Positions 23,018-37,400 are shown, counted from the first letter of the stretch. The stretch: DNA of 64,000 bases from Varroa destructor (GCF_002443255.2 NW_019211456.1:11926229-11990228), one strand, 5' to 3'. Numbers and translations: made by a program. The notes: generated by a model from the letters alone, not told the origin.

Positions 23018-23600
23018 GGGTCAACCTCGAAGGCGTTGGGGTTGCACCTTTTTTTAACCACTCTAGATTTTAATATTCCTATCTCTAATAAGCAGCTTAG
23101 TTATAAATGTTACGTCGTTCGGGTCCATATTTACGATAACTATCGTATACTGTCGTTTTTTTAGCTGTTGTGTGTTGCATTCAAAATATCAACTTGTTCA
23201 GAGTTGTATTTCCGACCTTTGCATGTAGACGTCTCATTACTTCAGTGAATGCTTGTCCAATAATCAAAATCTATATCTTTAATATCTGTATTGGCTGATT
23301 TCAAGATAAGCGCTACCGCCATCGTTCCGAGCATCGAACCATTATGTGTTAAACGTCAATCAACAAGACATATCGATACTAGTACGTACGGAAAGTCTAA
23401 TGAGGCTTGCTATGTTTATCGTGATTTTGGCCACGTCATCTATTTGTAGATAAATCATGCAATTTTGGAAGACGGTCCGGAGACCAACTCAGTCAGAGAG
23501 ATGACCGGTATGTTAACGATTAGATACATCTTTTCGTCTAGGCTGCGCTTGCATTGCGTAATGTACGTGTCCTTTAGTGCTTAACAAAATAAAGCAACAA
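23018..23600 (+). other. Probable 3' UTR of the EAR-repeat gene
   Basis: The first AATAAA after the stop is at 23588-23593, giving a 3' UTR of about 570-600 bases. No other feature is seen. Confidence 0.5.
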
Positions 23601-26600
23601 AAGCAGACAGTTTTTTTGAAAGCTTATGAATTACGAAAAAGCGTCGACGTTCAAAAGTGCTTACCTTTGTTTTGCTTGTAAACCAATGTTCCCCCATCCC
23701 GGGGTTCATCTTGGTTGACAAGCTTTTGATGAAAAACAGAAGTTTGAGTCAACCTAAGTATTAGTAGATTGTCAAGCGCAATAAAACTATCGGGTATATA
23801 TATTTAAAAAATAGCAGCTTTTTCTAAAAGTGTCTTCGGAATCGATAAGGTTAGTACGTTCCGTCGTTGATAAGCCTTTAACAAAATAACTTGAATTGTT
23901 AGATAATCCGATGAATGTAGCAATCAATTGGATACTAAAATTAAAAAAATAGCGATTACGACGGTTACGAACGTAGCGATGTAACATCTTTTACTGCAGC
24001 ACAGATATATCTATCATTAATAGTATAAAACCTATCGTTTAAAACCGACAGCGTCTTCCCTCTGTCGCGTTCTAGGAATGCAGAAACAATTTGAAGCCGG
24101 CCAAACTATTCCATGTGCTTACTATGGCTGCAGGAAACGCTAGAATCGCCACTTGTTAACCGAGCTAGTGTCGTCACCATCACAGTATGAGTCCGAGGTT
24201 TACCTAGGTATATCACAACATACCGCTGTATTGTATCTACCTTTAACGCTTGTCGTAGCGCAATATCGCACAACGACGACGCCACGTTACTGGCGGCGTG
24301 CGCCTTAAAGAAGTCAGCCCGTAGCCATCTACTAGAGACGGCGTTAAACACAGACAGGTGTTGATTGCAGGTCACGCGATTATTGTTTTGGCTGTCTCTA
24401 AGCGTTTGGTTCAGTGTTACACGTGACCCGAATCGAATTACGTTGTATTTGTCTAATCGTCGGTAGAAGGTGGGCAAAGACGCACTGTACATTTAGGTAT
24501 AGCAAATTACTTTGATGGTCAGGTACGGATTACGCATAGTTAGTGACAGTCAGGCCTACTCTGGAAACCTGCAATACAGCTACCTAATTGTTCATTTTAC
24601 TAGTGAATCACAGAGGCCTTCCAAGGCAGCCTTGTGTTTTCATTGAAATTCTATCCCATTATAGGATATTATACGACAGTGGGTTCCTACATCAGCAATA
24701 TATATAATACCCATCGGAAGATGTATGTAAGATATTCAACGATTACTTCGACCATTGCAGATGATTGTTTATATTTTAAGATACACACTTTTCATACGAC
24801 CTGATCAGGCTTCCGTGTGTCGTATTGTTATCATTGCTTTTGATAGTAATTAACTGCTCGATGACTACGTGCTTAGATGATTGTAGGACCAACCGGACAA
24901 CACGTAAGAACTTATTACCGGCCCGAAGAACGAGAGGACTGACAGCATGGGCGACATCACGGTCATTTTCTGCCCGGCTGTAATCAGACCATTCTTATCG
25001 ATTTATCTGTTATGCACGATCTATGATGCAACAGACAATCAGACGGATGACGCACGCTGTGGGTGATGATGAGTCTTACAAGCGAGACAGAATACTCTCT
25101 TCTTTTATGACTACCTGCCCAGCTTTCTTGTGCTCCCTCAAGGTGCTGACGACCGATTCGCTACCGGTCCCGCCCGTTCCTGCCCGATGAAGAGCATACC
25201 GTAGACCACCGCCGACCACAGCCTGCGGCTACTTTCACTGATATATTCGCGTCTCGCTCAGGTCGGAAGTCGGCAAGGTTTACAGCTCTAGTTACTACGA
25301 GTACGTATACATGCTCTTGTAGTATATATATATATATATAAATGGCGGAGTGTGGACTGCACTCCGGCCGGGTAAGCCGCCTATTCAGCTAACATGTCGA
25401 TTTTCATGGCCTGCTGTTTTACATGGCCTTTCTGCTGTTGTAAGTAAGGCTGCTGCGGTACACGCACCTAGTATCAGCTTTGGAATAATGTTCGCACCGC
25501 CCGCCGACGGGGCGAGGTGCGCAAGCAAACAGAGCCTGAAAGAAGCGGGTATGCTGCACAGGTGCCTGATAGCACTGACTATTATTGGCCCAACGGGTAA
25601 CCGGTTAAGCGCTAGCTTATCTCTAGCGTACACTCAATGTTGGCACACGTTGGCGTTCGATGACGCTCTCATCCGTCGCCCGGTCCGTTCATTGTGGCTT
25701 TGTAAAGATGACCCGAACAAAACATCACCCTTCAACGAAGTGTATCACTTGGCAATCATGCGTACGTGCCGACTGTCACATTCAACTATGCTTCACCGCT
25801 TTATCAAATGGCTGGTACTGATAAAATAGTAAGCTAAGACTTTCCAAGTGCATACTACTATCGCCGATACGATGACCCTCGATGTGCTAGTCCAAAAAAA
25901 GGAGCCTAATCGAGATTCTACTTGCATTACTCAGAGTCGGCTTTCTAGATAATCTTTCCCTGTAATTTTACAGCGTCAAGAAACAGTCCTGAATAATGAG
26001 ATTTGTTTTGACAAGTACGTTTTTTTAATGACGAATTTGTTACATTGACAATTGGTTCCGTCTGATTTCACTAACGGCTCTATGTATGGTGTCTATACAT
26101 ATATAAATGACATTCTGCTCATATAGATACATGCACTCATGCTGGGTGGCAGAATAATGCTACTTGTATAAACGAATTTGGAAAAACATAAGAAAAAATA
26201 AAAGACAGTAAAACGTTTTTAACATTAACAACATCGTAAACAAATCGTTTGAACTGACCTTCAGTATCTGTCAATCAGAGAGCGTCAATTAGAACAGCTT
26301 CTTCATTGACCCAAGTAAACTTAAATACGGCGATATCGGGCCTATATAGATATATGTCCTAACATAAGAATACTTGATGTAACGTTAGATAGAATTGCCA
26401 TAGATCGTTACAATCTGACTAGAAACGGGTCGCGAAAGCAGTGCGCCAGTTCGTGTGAGAAAATTCTAGCTTTTGCAAAACAAAGTTCTACTGTAGGCTG
26501 GGGCTCGTATTTTGTATGCTTTTCGGAATGTATATTTTTTTGCCATACCCAGCGAAATCAACCTACAATGTTAAGCCACACACAAAATGTGATACACAGG

Positions 26601-27682
26601 TCTATAAAATCAGGTTCACTTTAACCATACCTAATCTATTGAAGCGAGCCAGACTATCGCATGGCCAACTCATATATGTTTATACTTGATTGTTGGGCTT
26701 TATTGACACTTAATAGCTAGCTCTATTGCCAGTCAACACAAAGTGCTACACTATCTCTCCACGTTTCCGTCCCGAGCGCTATCGTCCTTCTTTTGCTGGT
26801 GCTCTCTTGCCTGACAGTAGTGCTCTTCTTTCTCGTCGTCTTATTCCTCCCGTCCTGGGAGAGGGTAACCGACGGCAAGGGACTTTGGGGAAAGGACTGG
26901 AGAGGCATGCGAACACATGGGCGCAAGCCGGTCCGGCCGCCCCGAGCTGGGAGATAGATAACCAGAGCGCGCCCCCGACCAAAGGGGCCGGATGGGATGC
27001 GAAAAGTCTCTGACTCTAACCGCTGCCGACGATGATTTGGCAAATCGCTGATCATCAAACGACTACGACGATGTGACACTATCAGCTCTCGTGTATATTT
27101 TGTGTCTCCCACGAAGATATTTTCAGCGAGGTTGAACGGGCTAAAAGAGAAAAATCAACTAAAAATCTTACTGTTATCATAGTGTCCTTACGCATGTAGG
27201 TTTGTATGCGTCTAAAGAGACTTGCATACAATAGCGTTGCATAGACGCAAATGCGCTTACCTACATTATTTAACAAAGCGAACGTGAGTGTGACTTTGAT
27301 CAATTTGAGTGCGTGTGCGTCGTACTATTTTGATGCGTGCAATGACAACTGTGAATTGTGAATGATACAGGGTCAGTAAACTGATGGTCTTCTTTCTACA
27401 GTTTTTGTGAATAAATGAGGGAACGATTAAAACCTCACAGCGTCCATCCAAGAACGTTATTGAGGCTATCTAAGGAATGACTATTCTCTCCGGTGCTGAT
27501 TCAGCAGGGTTCTCTAAAGCAACGATCGTCATCTCAACCCTGCGGCCCAAAATCCAGACAGCTCTTCTTGGATTCTAGGCGCTAGCGGGAGCTTTGGCTC
27601 AATTTTTTTTGACGTTGTCCTGAAATTCTCCGTTGGTTGACTGCGTCTGGCGGACGTCTCGAAGGAGCCGAGGGCAAACTAG
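23600..27682. other. Intergenic interval upstream of the FGF-like gene
   Basis: About 4.1 kb. It includes a short TA repeat (25323-25341) and GC-rich patches around 24900-25260, 25470-25720 and 26760-27010, unlike the AT-rich surroundings. Long but unconvincing frames lie at 24106-24492 (-), 25350-25829 (+) and 26723-27112 (-). The GC-rich patches may be promoter or 5' UTR sequence of the FGF-like gene. That is inference only. Confidence 0.45.
25323..25341. repeat. (TA)n microsatellite
   Basis: Nineteen bases of alternating T and A. Confidence 0.9.
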
Positions 27683-28433
27683 CTGTTCACGTTGGGCGCG
27701 ATATGCTATGACAAGACGGCCTCCCGCGCATTCGACGTCATCTTCGTCGCCGGCCTGCTCCTGCTGGCACTGGCCGGCGGAACGCGGGGGGCCCCGACAA
27801 GGAAAGCTCACTCAGACAGACCAGGGCCTACCAGCGCGGCCACGGGAAGTTATGAGCATTCACGAGAGCACCGTGGCAGCGTCGTGCGAACAATATCCAA
27901 CGAGCTATTTAATGACAAAGTGGGAAATTGGTCAAACGAAGGTCGAGGGTCGTACAAACGGCATGCCAGCAGAATGTCCTCATCGGAAGATGAAGAAGTG
28001 GTTTTTAGTGTAGAAGACGATTCCACATCCCAGGAAAGTGACGAAGACTACCAGGCTGATCAGGCCATCGACGACTCTATAAACAGTCCAATAAACTTAG
28101 ATCAGGAGCCTGTCGCTAGCCCGCGTTACCGTAAAGACCACAAAAAACCTGGTGAGGGTTTCGGATCGGCGCAATCGCGAAACCTCGCTCATACACAGCA
28201 GAAGAGACCGGCAGTGTTGAGACCAAATGGAAGTACTAGGAAGCCAAAATATAAGAAGAAAATGGTACTCCCAACAAAGCATCCAATCCGCCATCGGCAT
28301 CACATAATGGCTGGGGGGCCGAGCAGTCCCAGACTCGGACGTTATGTACAGCTGTATTCCAAAAATGGATACAATCTCAAAATTACAATGAACGGGAGTG
28401 TTGAAGGAACTGAAGAGGTCCGCAGCGATCTCG
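27683..28433 (+). CDS. FGF-like exon 1: signal peptide, charged spacer, first trefoil strands
   Basis: The frame is open from 27683, right after a TAG at 27680-27682, to donor GTGAGT at 28434, ending one base into a codon. The secretion signal is unmistakable in this frame, but its only upstream candidates for initiation are CTG 27683, ACG 27689 and TTG 27692. The ATG at 27708 is in another frame. The last 34 residues match FGF strands beta-1 to beta-3. MNGS and NGST are possible N-glycosylation sites. RPAVLRPN and KPKYKKKM mark the basic stretch before the core. Confidence 0.85.
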
Positions 28434-31400
28434 GTGAGTGTAGGTGACTTTTTAAATTATTTGTTAAAATTGTAATTAACCAAAATCATTGTTCAATGTT
28501 CATATTTGTCCACTTAGTTCCGTAAAAACCTGAAGCATGAGGTCTTGTCTGATGCACTCACACAGTTATCACCAGGGCCGGCCGTCTGCATATTCTAAAA
28601 CCAGAAACGTTCGGGAGATCTGTATAGATAAACAATTTTCGTGCACTAAACATCGCATTGTGATAAAATTTAGATTTTATTCATCATTGATTTGATTACC
28701 ATTTTCCTCTCTTTCATTCCCTTGACAGCCTTGAAACCTAGGCTTGAATAAACATAATATCGGTCTTATTTATGAAAATGTCAATACCTCTGCTAAAACG
28801 TAGACGCATATGCTTAAGGCACAATGATTAGACTATAGACTTTAGGACTTTGTGCGTGCTTCATAAACAATTCGCTTTTCGTTTTAAATGTAGTCCTAAT
28901 TTATGCCAGGCTATGTTTTACGCCGCCTATTACCGAAACTGGCAAATTTTCAAGAATAAGTTCGTGCACCAGATAATTAAGTTACGTAAAACAAGCTCGG
29001 CAAATATAAACGCGGATTTCTCAACAGCCGAACTCTAACTGGACGTATTTAAGAAGTATTTTAGTTTGGAGTTCAAAGCACGTGATTCGGCCAAGTTTAG
29101 ACAAACTTTATTGCAAAGTACAACATAACAGAATACTGAACACCTAGAATAGGATTTTTTTCCACGCTAAAAGAGATTTCTTCATCTATTGTGATGTCCT
29201 ATTCATCCTCTTTTGATGTATACGGTTTTATCTGTATTTTGCATTATGCTTTTTTCAACTACTTTCCCATTAGTTATTTTAATATGCTCAAGTGTGAATA
29301 CCTAGTAAATAAACAGTAAGGGTCAAAAGTTAAGATTTAAGGATTTACACCTACCGAAAGGCCCTTTTTTTCCACTTTCCTATGTTCACATTATAGCTTG
29401 CTTCTATAACGGTAGCAGTGAATATTGCTAACCTATAAATCTGAATCATATGGATCTAATTAACGTTGTGTGAATGAAATCTCTAAAAGATGTTTAACAT
29501 CTTTAAACAATATGTAGGCAGATTTAGCGCAGTTTTATTTGATGTGTCTCAGGAAAATGTTTTTCCTTTAATTAGAAAATTTAGCTAAGTGCTATAATCA
29601 CGATTTTCGAATCGTCTCTTAAAGTTGATATTTAATATAGTTTTGTCGACCAAAAACATTTGTGTTCGGGCCCTTTACTTACGTACGTTTGATAACGATG
29701 TGCCATTGCCCCGCGTCCTCCGGCAATGAGAATAGAAACTATTTTGTGTATCGTACCATCATGCAGCACTCCGTATGCCTGCTCCCTTTTGCCTCAGAAA
29801 TAGTTAAGAGTGTACTTAAAAAAATATAAATGGGTTCCAAAGTTTCGTCAACATATTGTGCTTCATATTGAGGCTAAAATATTCGGGCCTTGTTCTATTT
29901 TTAACCGGTAATTCCATTCCAGTGGAAAATACACGAATAGGCCTTTCGTATCTTTCGCACAGACCTTTCAGTGTTTCGTGGGGGAAGATGAGGAAGCTAT
30001 TTCACGAAAAAGCTTTCACTTTTTGAACATGAAAAGAGAACATCCCCATGTACCACTTCGTTTCATCTCCATTTACCAGTTTACCATAATAGTAACGTAC
30101 TTTCGACCTTCAAACGATATAAGTTCTTTACAGAAGTTTGATTGGGACTCATTTTTCTTCTGTTATTTGTTAGAAGTGTCCACTACTTTTTCAGACACGA
30201 TGCCAAACCCTTTAACAGTTTTGTTTGCCATCTCAGCTAATACATGAGTTACGACTATCTCGTCACTATGATATGGGTGCGATTGTACTAGTTCTCTGGT
30301 CGCGCCTTTGACCGTGCAGAGTACAGCGCTCCAGGAGTCCTCTCCTTTCTCTTTCTAACACACAAATATATCGAGAAGAAGAAATACGGATATAAGCCAG
30401 ACGTGATATGGGAAGAGTTGTTCCATTGACTGAATCTGTTGCGGCGCGTCGCGAGAAGTGGAAGTTTCCGCAATTCGTCAGATCGGACTGCAGCCAGCTG
30501 GCATTTTCGGTCACTGCTGTTATGCAGGCAGAGATTTATTCATTTCGAACATGTCTTACTGTACCTTCAAGCCACAGCTAGTAGCTAAGCTAGATCGGTG
30601 AAATGTTCTTTACAAGTCGGTTCATAATATCGCTTGTAAGGTTCATTACTGCTTCGCTGTTAGGGAAGATGTCCCGTTATATACTGGTATATTAATGGTC
30701 AAATCGGCCTTAATGGCGGATAGTGAGCAAGCGATAGCACTTATCGTTTGCCGTTCTTGGTGCCGTGATATGGTTGGTAACGGATAGGCTACACACTTGT
30801 TTTTTCCTATCACTAGGAATCACCCTTCGTCTTTTTTAATATGGATTTATTTACTATAAAAAAGATGACAAACCAAATCGAACAGTTTGCTATCGGGTTC
30901 GTATGGAAAAGTATATGACTTACTGTGAAAAGTTCCCGGCTCAAAGTAAAAATAGTGTATACCTACAATAAAAGTAGTTGAAATCCCTTTGATCGTATGG
31001 TCTCTCTAGTTTAGATTAAAACAACATACGTCTCATTGAATGTCTCCACCTAACTAGCGATGTCATTGAAAATACGAAATCTCCCCGTCTATATAATGAC
31101 TAGTAAAACTGCGCATACGCAATCATTGGTGGTAGCATCGTTAATTAATCTCACTGGGTTTTTTCGTGGGTTCGTTTGTCCTGTTAATGATAATGATGAT
31201 GACAAGTTAAATGCTACTGCGACAAAATGAGCATTGTTCGACAGATATATATACAACGAGAGAGTCTGCTAGATACCTTGTTCAGCCTGTACTCGATAAC
31301 ATTAAATATTTAATAATACGAAATCTACGTCCTGTCTAGGCCTGCACTTACACATACATGTTACAGGTGCGTTACCGAATGCATAGGAAGACTACGCAAT

Positions 31401-34400
31401 GGTTGGAAGCATTTTGTCAAAAGCACATATCCATCGAGTCAGGGGGCAGTCGTCACTCTGCTCTAATCGTTTCGTCTCGCCTTTCTGGCAGATGGCGCTG
31501 ATGTCGACGCACGTGTACCGCAGATGTTACTTCGTACAGCTTTGTATTTATTTCACCCGAACGCGTCCCAGCAGTTCATTTTGATCTCTTCTTTTCTCTA
31601 ATGATTATATAGTGAGTAGGGAAAGAGGCGTAACATGGCAGAGTGTTGAAACGCAGTGTCGAACATTTGCCGACGAAGACAAATCAGCGGCCCTTCAATA
31701 TCTTTACGGCCTTAAGAGCGCATCATTTTCCAGCAATCGATTTTGCTCTTAGTGGACTATTTACCGGTGCGAACGATGAGATCTGACTACGCCGGGTCTC
31801 TTGAATATCGAATAGACCAGTCGAAGAACATGCCGGTTCAGCACCTCGGTATTAATCTGACTTTAATTACACGACAATCTTACGTCAGTTCGTAGGTTTT
31901 CTAAGTTCATAACTTGTACAGGTCTGTGGTGATGATCTACATCCTGCGGTGATGTCTGTATTAAAGATCAATAATAAGACAAAGCACGGATAAGACATAA
32001 CTGCTCTATCCGTAAAGATAAAGATAATGAGAAGATCGGAATTCAGGGTTGAAATTTACTCAAAATTGGCGACAAGAAAAACCATTGATCTTTATTAGCG
32101 CCAAGAGCTGTTATCCCCATGGGAATTGCTTACGGATAATTTACGTACGATTTACGTAGCTGGACAGGGGTATCCATGATCACATCCAGAGTGGAAATAT
32201 CGTATCATAGATAATGCTTTCTCTTAAGTTCATTGCTTCGACAAACGCTGGACGAACAGACTCGCTTTTATAGCGTTGTCTCGTATAGATGTAGGACCAG
32301 TGTAAAGTACAGGTTCATATGTGCTATATTATTAATCTATAACGACATATTTCCGTAACCGGCCGGCTGTATTCCGCGACTGGTTGATCAGCTGCCGTAA
32401 TATCACGTGATGACTAAGATGGCTGTCAGCAAACTTACACAAATGTCAAATAGACATCGATGCGATCACACAGCACTCTGTGATCATTTATTTGCAAAAA
32501 TCTCGTTATCGGCTAAATGACTGGTAACTCTAACGATTTGGAGCCGGTCGGCAAAATAATAGACACGGCCACGATTCACGCTTATGCTCAGAGAACGTAG
32601 GCACAGGAGTACGGCACGTGAAGCTGACATCGCTCACAGCTAACGTCTGTCGCTCCGTCGTCCTGCAGAATGAATTTTTTAAAGCGACTAATAGACACAT
32701 TCGCTTGTAAATACTCTAAAAATAAAGACTGAGTTCGCTATGATTTACTTTTCGAAATTGACACAGTCCTGTAGCTGTTGTCGGGTTAATTGCACAGCGC
32801 GTGGGCCCGTGCAGCGGCACCAATAGAATCTTATCTATTACATAAAACTTCTATGTCGTTAAAGATGCATCTGTCGGGCACCGTCGAAAATTGTAAGACA
32901 ACATCGATGTCAGCCCTAATCGCCTTATCGTCAATATCAACCCGAACATGTGATATATAGAAACGTTTTGCCTCTATTAAAATTACACAACTCTGCCATT
33001 CATTTTGTTAGCCTTGATCTTAAGTTACGGTCGTACGATACTTTCTAATCTCAAACGTCTCCGTTGTTTAAATTGAGCTATTTAACTATCTATTAGCACA
33101 GTATACTGCTGCAGGTAGCGTAAAGATAATTTAAAACGGTTAAGATGTTGAAGAGAAGTTTTGCGCTTGAAAAGTAGAAGCGCTTGCCGAGTAACGACTG
33201 CCATCTAGAGAAGGCCCTGGACACATGAGGTCCTGAGTTGCGCTCGCCATCTCCCAGCTGTAACTTCACAATTTTCTATATGATTTGAGTTAGGACTATC
33301 AGCTCATGGCCGTGGTTACCGTTGTTCGTCCTGGATGCCGAACTAACAAGGTATTATACGCTTTCGGCCTCTGTGAAGACTATATCGACTGCTATTCAGT
33401 TTGCTTCCGCACTATACTGGCGTTGAAATGGCTTGTGACAACAGAGTAATTGTCGTCTTGAGTAATTTGCTCAAATACGAACTCTTTCGAAGTTACCAAA
33501 AACAAATCCACACATTTTTAAGGGCTAGGAGTTTCTCCCGAGAAAAAATTTTCCATACCGTTTCAACGTGCGAGCAGGTGTTGCTGATCAAAATCTAATA
33601 AGGTATTTTCGGGCCGAAAGTTCGATAACGGTGAAAAGAAACGACAAGCAAATGTCGAATAAGCACACACGCACACTTACACGTACGTTCGTACTTGTAC
33701 ATGTACAACGTGGGTGAATTTCGTTCTTGTCGCAGTTATTAGTAAGTACGATAGCACGAGTATGATAACCGCTACGATGACGCGGCGGCGGTGACGTTGT
33801 TTGTACGTCTCATTTTCGTCTATTTGAACAACGAAGATGCTCTTTATTGCCTTCTGTCTAGTTGCTCTGTATCAACTATGCGCGTCGACATTATGTATTG
33901 GCGCCACCTGCAAGTCAGCTCTAATTTGCCGCCCATTCCATTTTTATCCGTTGGTGGCGTTCTCAGCAATGAGCTACCAGCGACCGCTATTAGAATTGTA
34001 GAAGAATCACTGTCTTTTTGCCCCGTTTCTATTGTCGAATGACGGCGGCGACGTCAGGGTCGCTAGATCTTGGTTCGATTATCCTCTCGCAATTGTCCGG
34101 TCGTAAAGCAAACGATGAGTGCATGTGTTTGATGTTTAGTATAGTGATGCCCCAAAAAAGACGGTAAGGCCAGCAACGCTAGCTGAACTATACTATAGTC
34201 CCATGAAAAGGATGTCTGCGTCGAGACAAGGTTATGACGGCAACATTTATCTTGTCACATCACTGGGGGGTAATTCGACTTTCGAAGTAGAATGAACAAG
34301 TAACATGAAGGAGAGCGTCGATATTGTTTATCAATTGCGTGAAGAGCCGAACGGCAGAGAGGGCACTGACCCTGTCTATAATAATTATTTAATGCCTAAT

Positions 34401-37400
34401 GGAAAAATAGAGAGACTTATATACGGAAACGTCATCTTAATTATACAAAACAGGTTTGTCAGTGAGCCAGGTGTAAAGCAACATGCATTCATAGGTTGAT
34501 ATCTTATTTATTCCAGCGGGTCTATTTTAGTGTAGCCTGTTAATCCTATATCAGTCGATTTAACTGTCACCTCTGCTTGGTCTCTTTTTTTTTCGAATGC
34601 TTTTTATTTGCGAATAGCCGGGGGAGATAATTCGGCGTGGGTTGAATCATAATGATGTTTTTGAAAGATATTCTCTTGCCTACACAGAATTCCCGAATGG
34701 CCTGGCTCGAGGCTACGAAACGATGAAACTGAAACATTAGCGCAGATATGCTCCCAAGACGGCCAGCTCCAGCATCGTCCTGCAGTCTGTTCGTACCTGT
34801 GTCGTATGCGGCATTGACAAAACCCATCAGCCCGAAGGTGCGTTCACAAGACAGGAAAAGAGGTAGTTCAAAAAAGTCTTTGATTGCATGACTAGAGTTT
34901 CGCTGCTCAGACGTATTTCTGCCGTCGTCCTAAACGTAACGTAAATATTATTTTCTAAAATACTGCGTCAGTGCAAGCCAACGGCTTTTTCTAGTCATTG
35001 ACGAAGAACCGATTCAAGGTAAATCGAAGTACACTGATCCTCGCAAGATTTAGTGCAGCTGGTTCGTTTAAGAAGAGGTAAGATTGGCCTCTCAGACGGT
35101 ACCAATTAAAAATCTGTTTTAGTTACTTAGTGAAAGTTCGTTCTCGGACAGACACTTACCGATAATCGGAATCGTTTGTGTTAAACGCTAGGCGACTTGT
35201 AGCATTATCAAGAGCAGATACTGTGTACACCTTGCTTAGAAAGAATCAGCTTACCTATACCGTTGTCGTAGTCAAGTGACATAGGGTACGCAGCCGAACT
35301 ACTAATTATATGTGATTGGTAGTTTCGTCCCTTCCCCCTTCTGCCACTTCAGGCACCTTTCTATGCTTTTCACTCTCGGTCGATCTCGGTTGCAGCTATA
35401 CGATGGCACTCTCAAAGCAAGTTACGGGCGGAAAAATCAGGAGCGCATGCAGCATAATTGGCTTGTGTTAAAAATGACGAAAAAAAAAAGGAAAACTCTA
35501 CAATTTAGCGTCGTTTTAAAGACGATAAGAACGTTTCTTCCATCGAAGAAATCTGCCAGCCGACGATTCTACGAAACTTGCAGTCATATCTTTTTTTGAC
35601 TTGTCGTAGATTCCTACAGTAATGATCCGGGCCGAAAATGTATGTATCCGCACAACTGCTAATAACGGTAGCTCTCATAGAGGCAGACCCCTGTTAAAGA
35701 TCGTTGTCTATATGCAACACGAACACCATAGTTTCTTGAAAGTCTTCACTGAAAAACAGAAACGTTCAAGAAGCTAACACGATTTTGATGTCGGTAAAAT
35801 CGTCATGGACATACATACAATCACCTCGAATCCTAGATCACTTACATCGTTGTTATGGAAAATATAATGCAAGTCCGTTGAGGGAACGATTTAACACAGC
35901 ATTTTTTTATTTCGATATAATCATGATCGGAGTGCGCAATCATGCACTTTTCTCTGCGCTATCTGGCCTCGTTCGGCTGTGGTCTAAACAAGCCATTGTT
36001 TAGATGCCGCCGTGCGAGAGCGGACGTATCATCGTAACTGCGCTGTCGATAGTTCGCGTGCTGATCATGCCGTGCGATTCACGAACAATATGATGACGGT
36101 AGCTCTAGCGATGGTGGTTGCTGCCCGTAGAGGATATTAGTAGGCGAAATGCCGGCTCGGAACCAGAGCACGCTTGTTTTCAAGAATAGAGTAACAATGG
36201 GTGACTGTGGGACTTACAAATTTTGTATATATATACACACACCTAGTACCAACAGATAAACATACCTGCTAAGTATTTTCGTTTTCCATATACACTCGCG
36301 CTGCCACGTCGCTCGGTGGTCTCGCTTGATTCAGTCCCTGACATCGCCGGCAATGTCCGATGTCAGGGTCTCCTCGAGTAGAGTAGTAGGCAATGACAGT
36401 GGACAACAACGTTAACAAGAACAAGCACGAACCGTTCGCAGGAGAAAATTGAATTCGACTCGTCTATTAGTCGGCGTTTCTAAATGTTTAGACAAGTTCT
36501 TTTTTGCACTGTTATATTACCTTTTTATCGGGAGTCCAGGAAAACACCTAAGTGTTAGGGCGCGTTGTAATCGTATGGCACAGCTTGTTGTGTCCGCTTG
36601 CATAAAATACTACATACGCGAAGGCGAGCGGTAGCTGACTCAAGTTCCTTCAGATGTTATTTGAAAGGTGTGACGAAATGAAGAAAATAAATATTGCAGA
36701 TAGCGTTAAACAATAAACTTCATGTTTCGTGACTGGAAAATTTCATCTTTCATTAATGAGGCTTAACACATCGAGCTGTCGTCGTCTTTATCTATAATCC
36801 ACATGGGACCTTTACTTTGAAACGATTTCAAAAAGTCATTGTTGTCATTATAGTATGTGATGAACCATTAGCATACACCCAAAGCATATGTATGGCGTAG
36901 AGAACAGCGGCAGCTCTTCCTCATATTCCAGAGCACCTGTAACAGATGCATTGTCCTGCACTCATTAGCGTACGTTTCTTTTGACGAAAACTAGAACTAT
37001 GGTGATCGGGCGTGCAGAAACACGTGTTTCAGTATATACCGCTTGCCCGCCGTATGGCGTGAATGACAGATTCGAGTTCTTCACGAATGTATGTTCATTT
37101 GTACATCTGATAGGATAAATAGAAAGAAAACACATCATAAGAAGTCGGCCAAAACAATAACAACAGAGGGTAAAGTATCTGCCGCAAGTGATGATGTAGA
37201 AATGACCAGGCAACCATGGTAGGACCTGGCTTGGATGAGAAGATTCTACTAGTCTTTAATTAAGGCACAAAGAATAATTTCGGTAATCATCATTACTATC
37301 ATCTTTATTGTAGGAGTGTTTTTTTAGATACTTCCAGCAGTTCTACTATTTTCAATCGTTCATATTAAAGAAATCTCGATGTTGAATTAATATAGCTTAA

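Noticed and set aside
24106..24492. 128-codon minus-strand frame
   Set aside because: No recognisable domain and no supporting neighbours. Probably chance.
25350..25829. 159-codon open frame on the + strand
   Set aside because: It begins at GTG rather than ATG, lies in a GC-richer patch where stops are rarer, and shows no motif or splice partner that I recognise.
26723..27112. 129-codon minus-strand frame overlapping + strand frames in a GC-rich patch
   Set aside because: Several overlapping frames are open together, which indicates low stop density rather than coding. No motif is seen.
27633..28013. Alternative + frame through the FGF first exon
   Set aside because: It starts from a non-ATG codon and has no secretion signal or FGF motif. 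The frame with the signal peptide and RYVQLYSKNGY is clearly the coding one.
36374..36396. let-7-like word GAGTAGAGTAGTAGGCA
   Set aside because: It differs from let-7 in the seed, and no complementary arm lies nearby.
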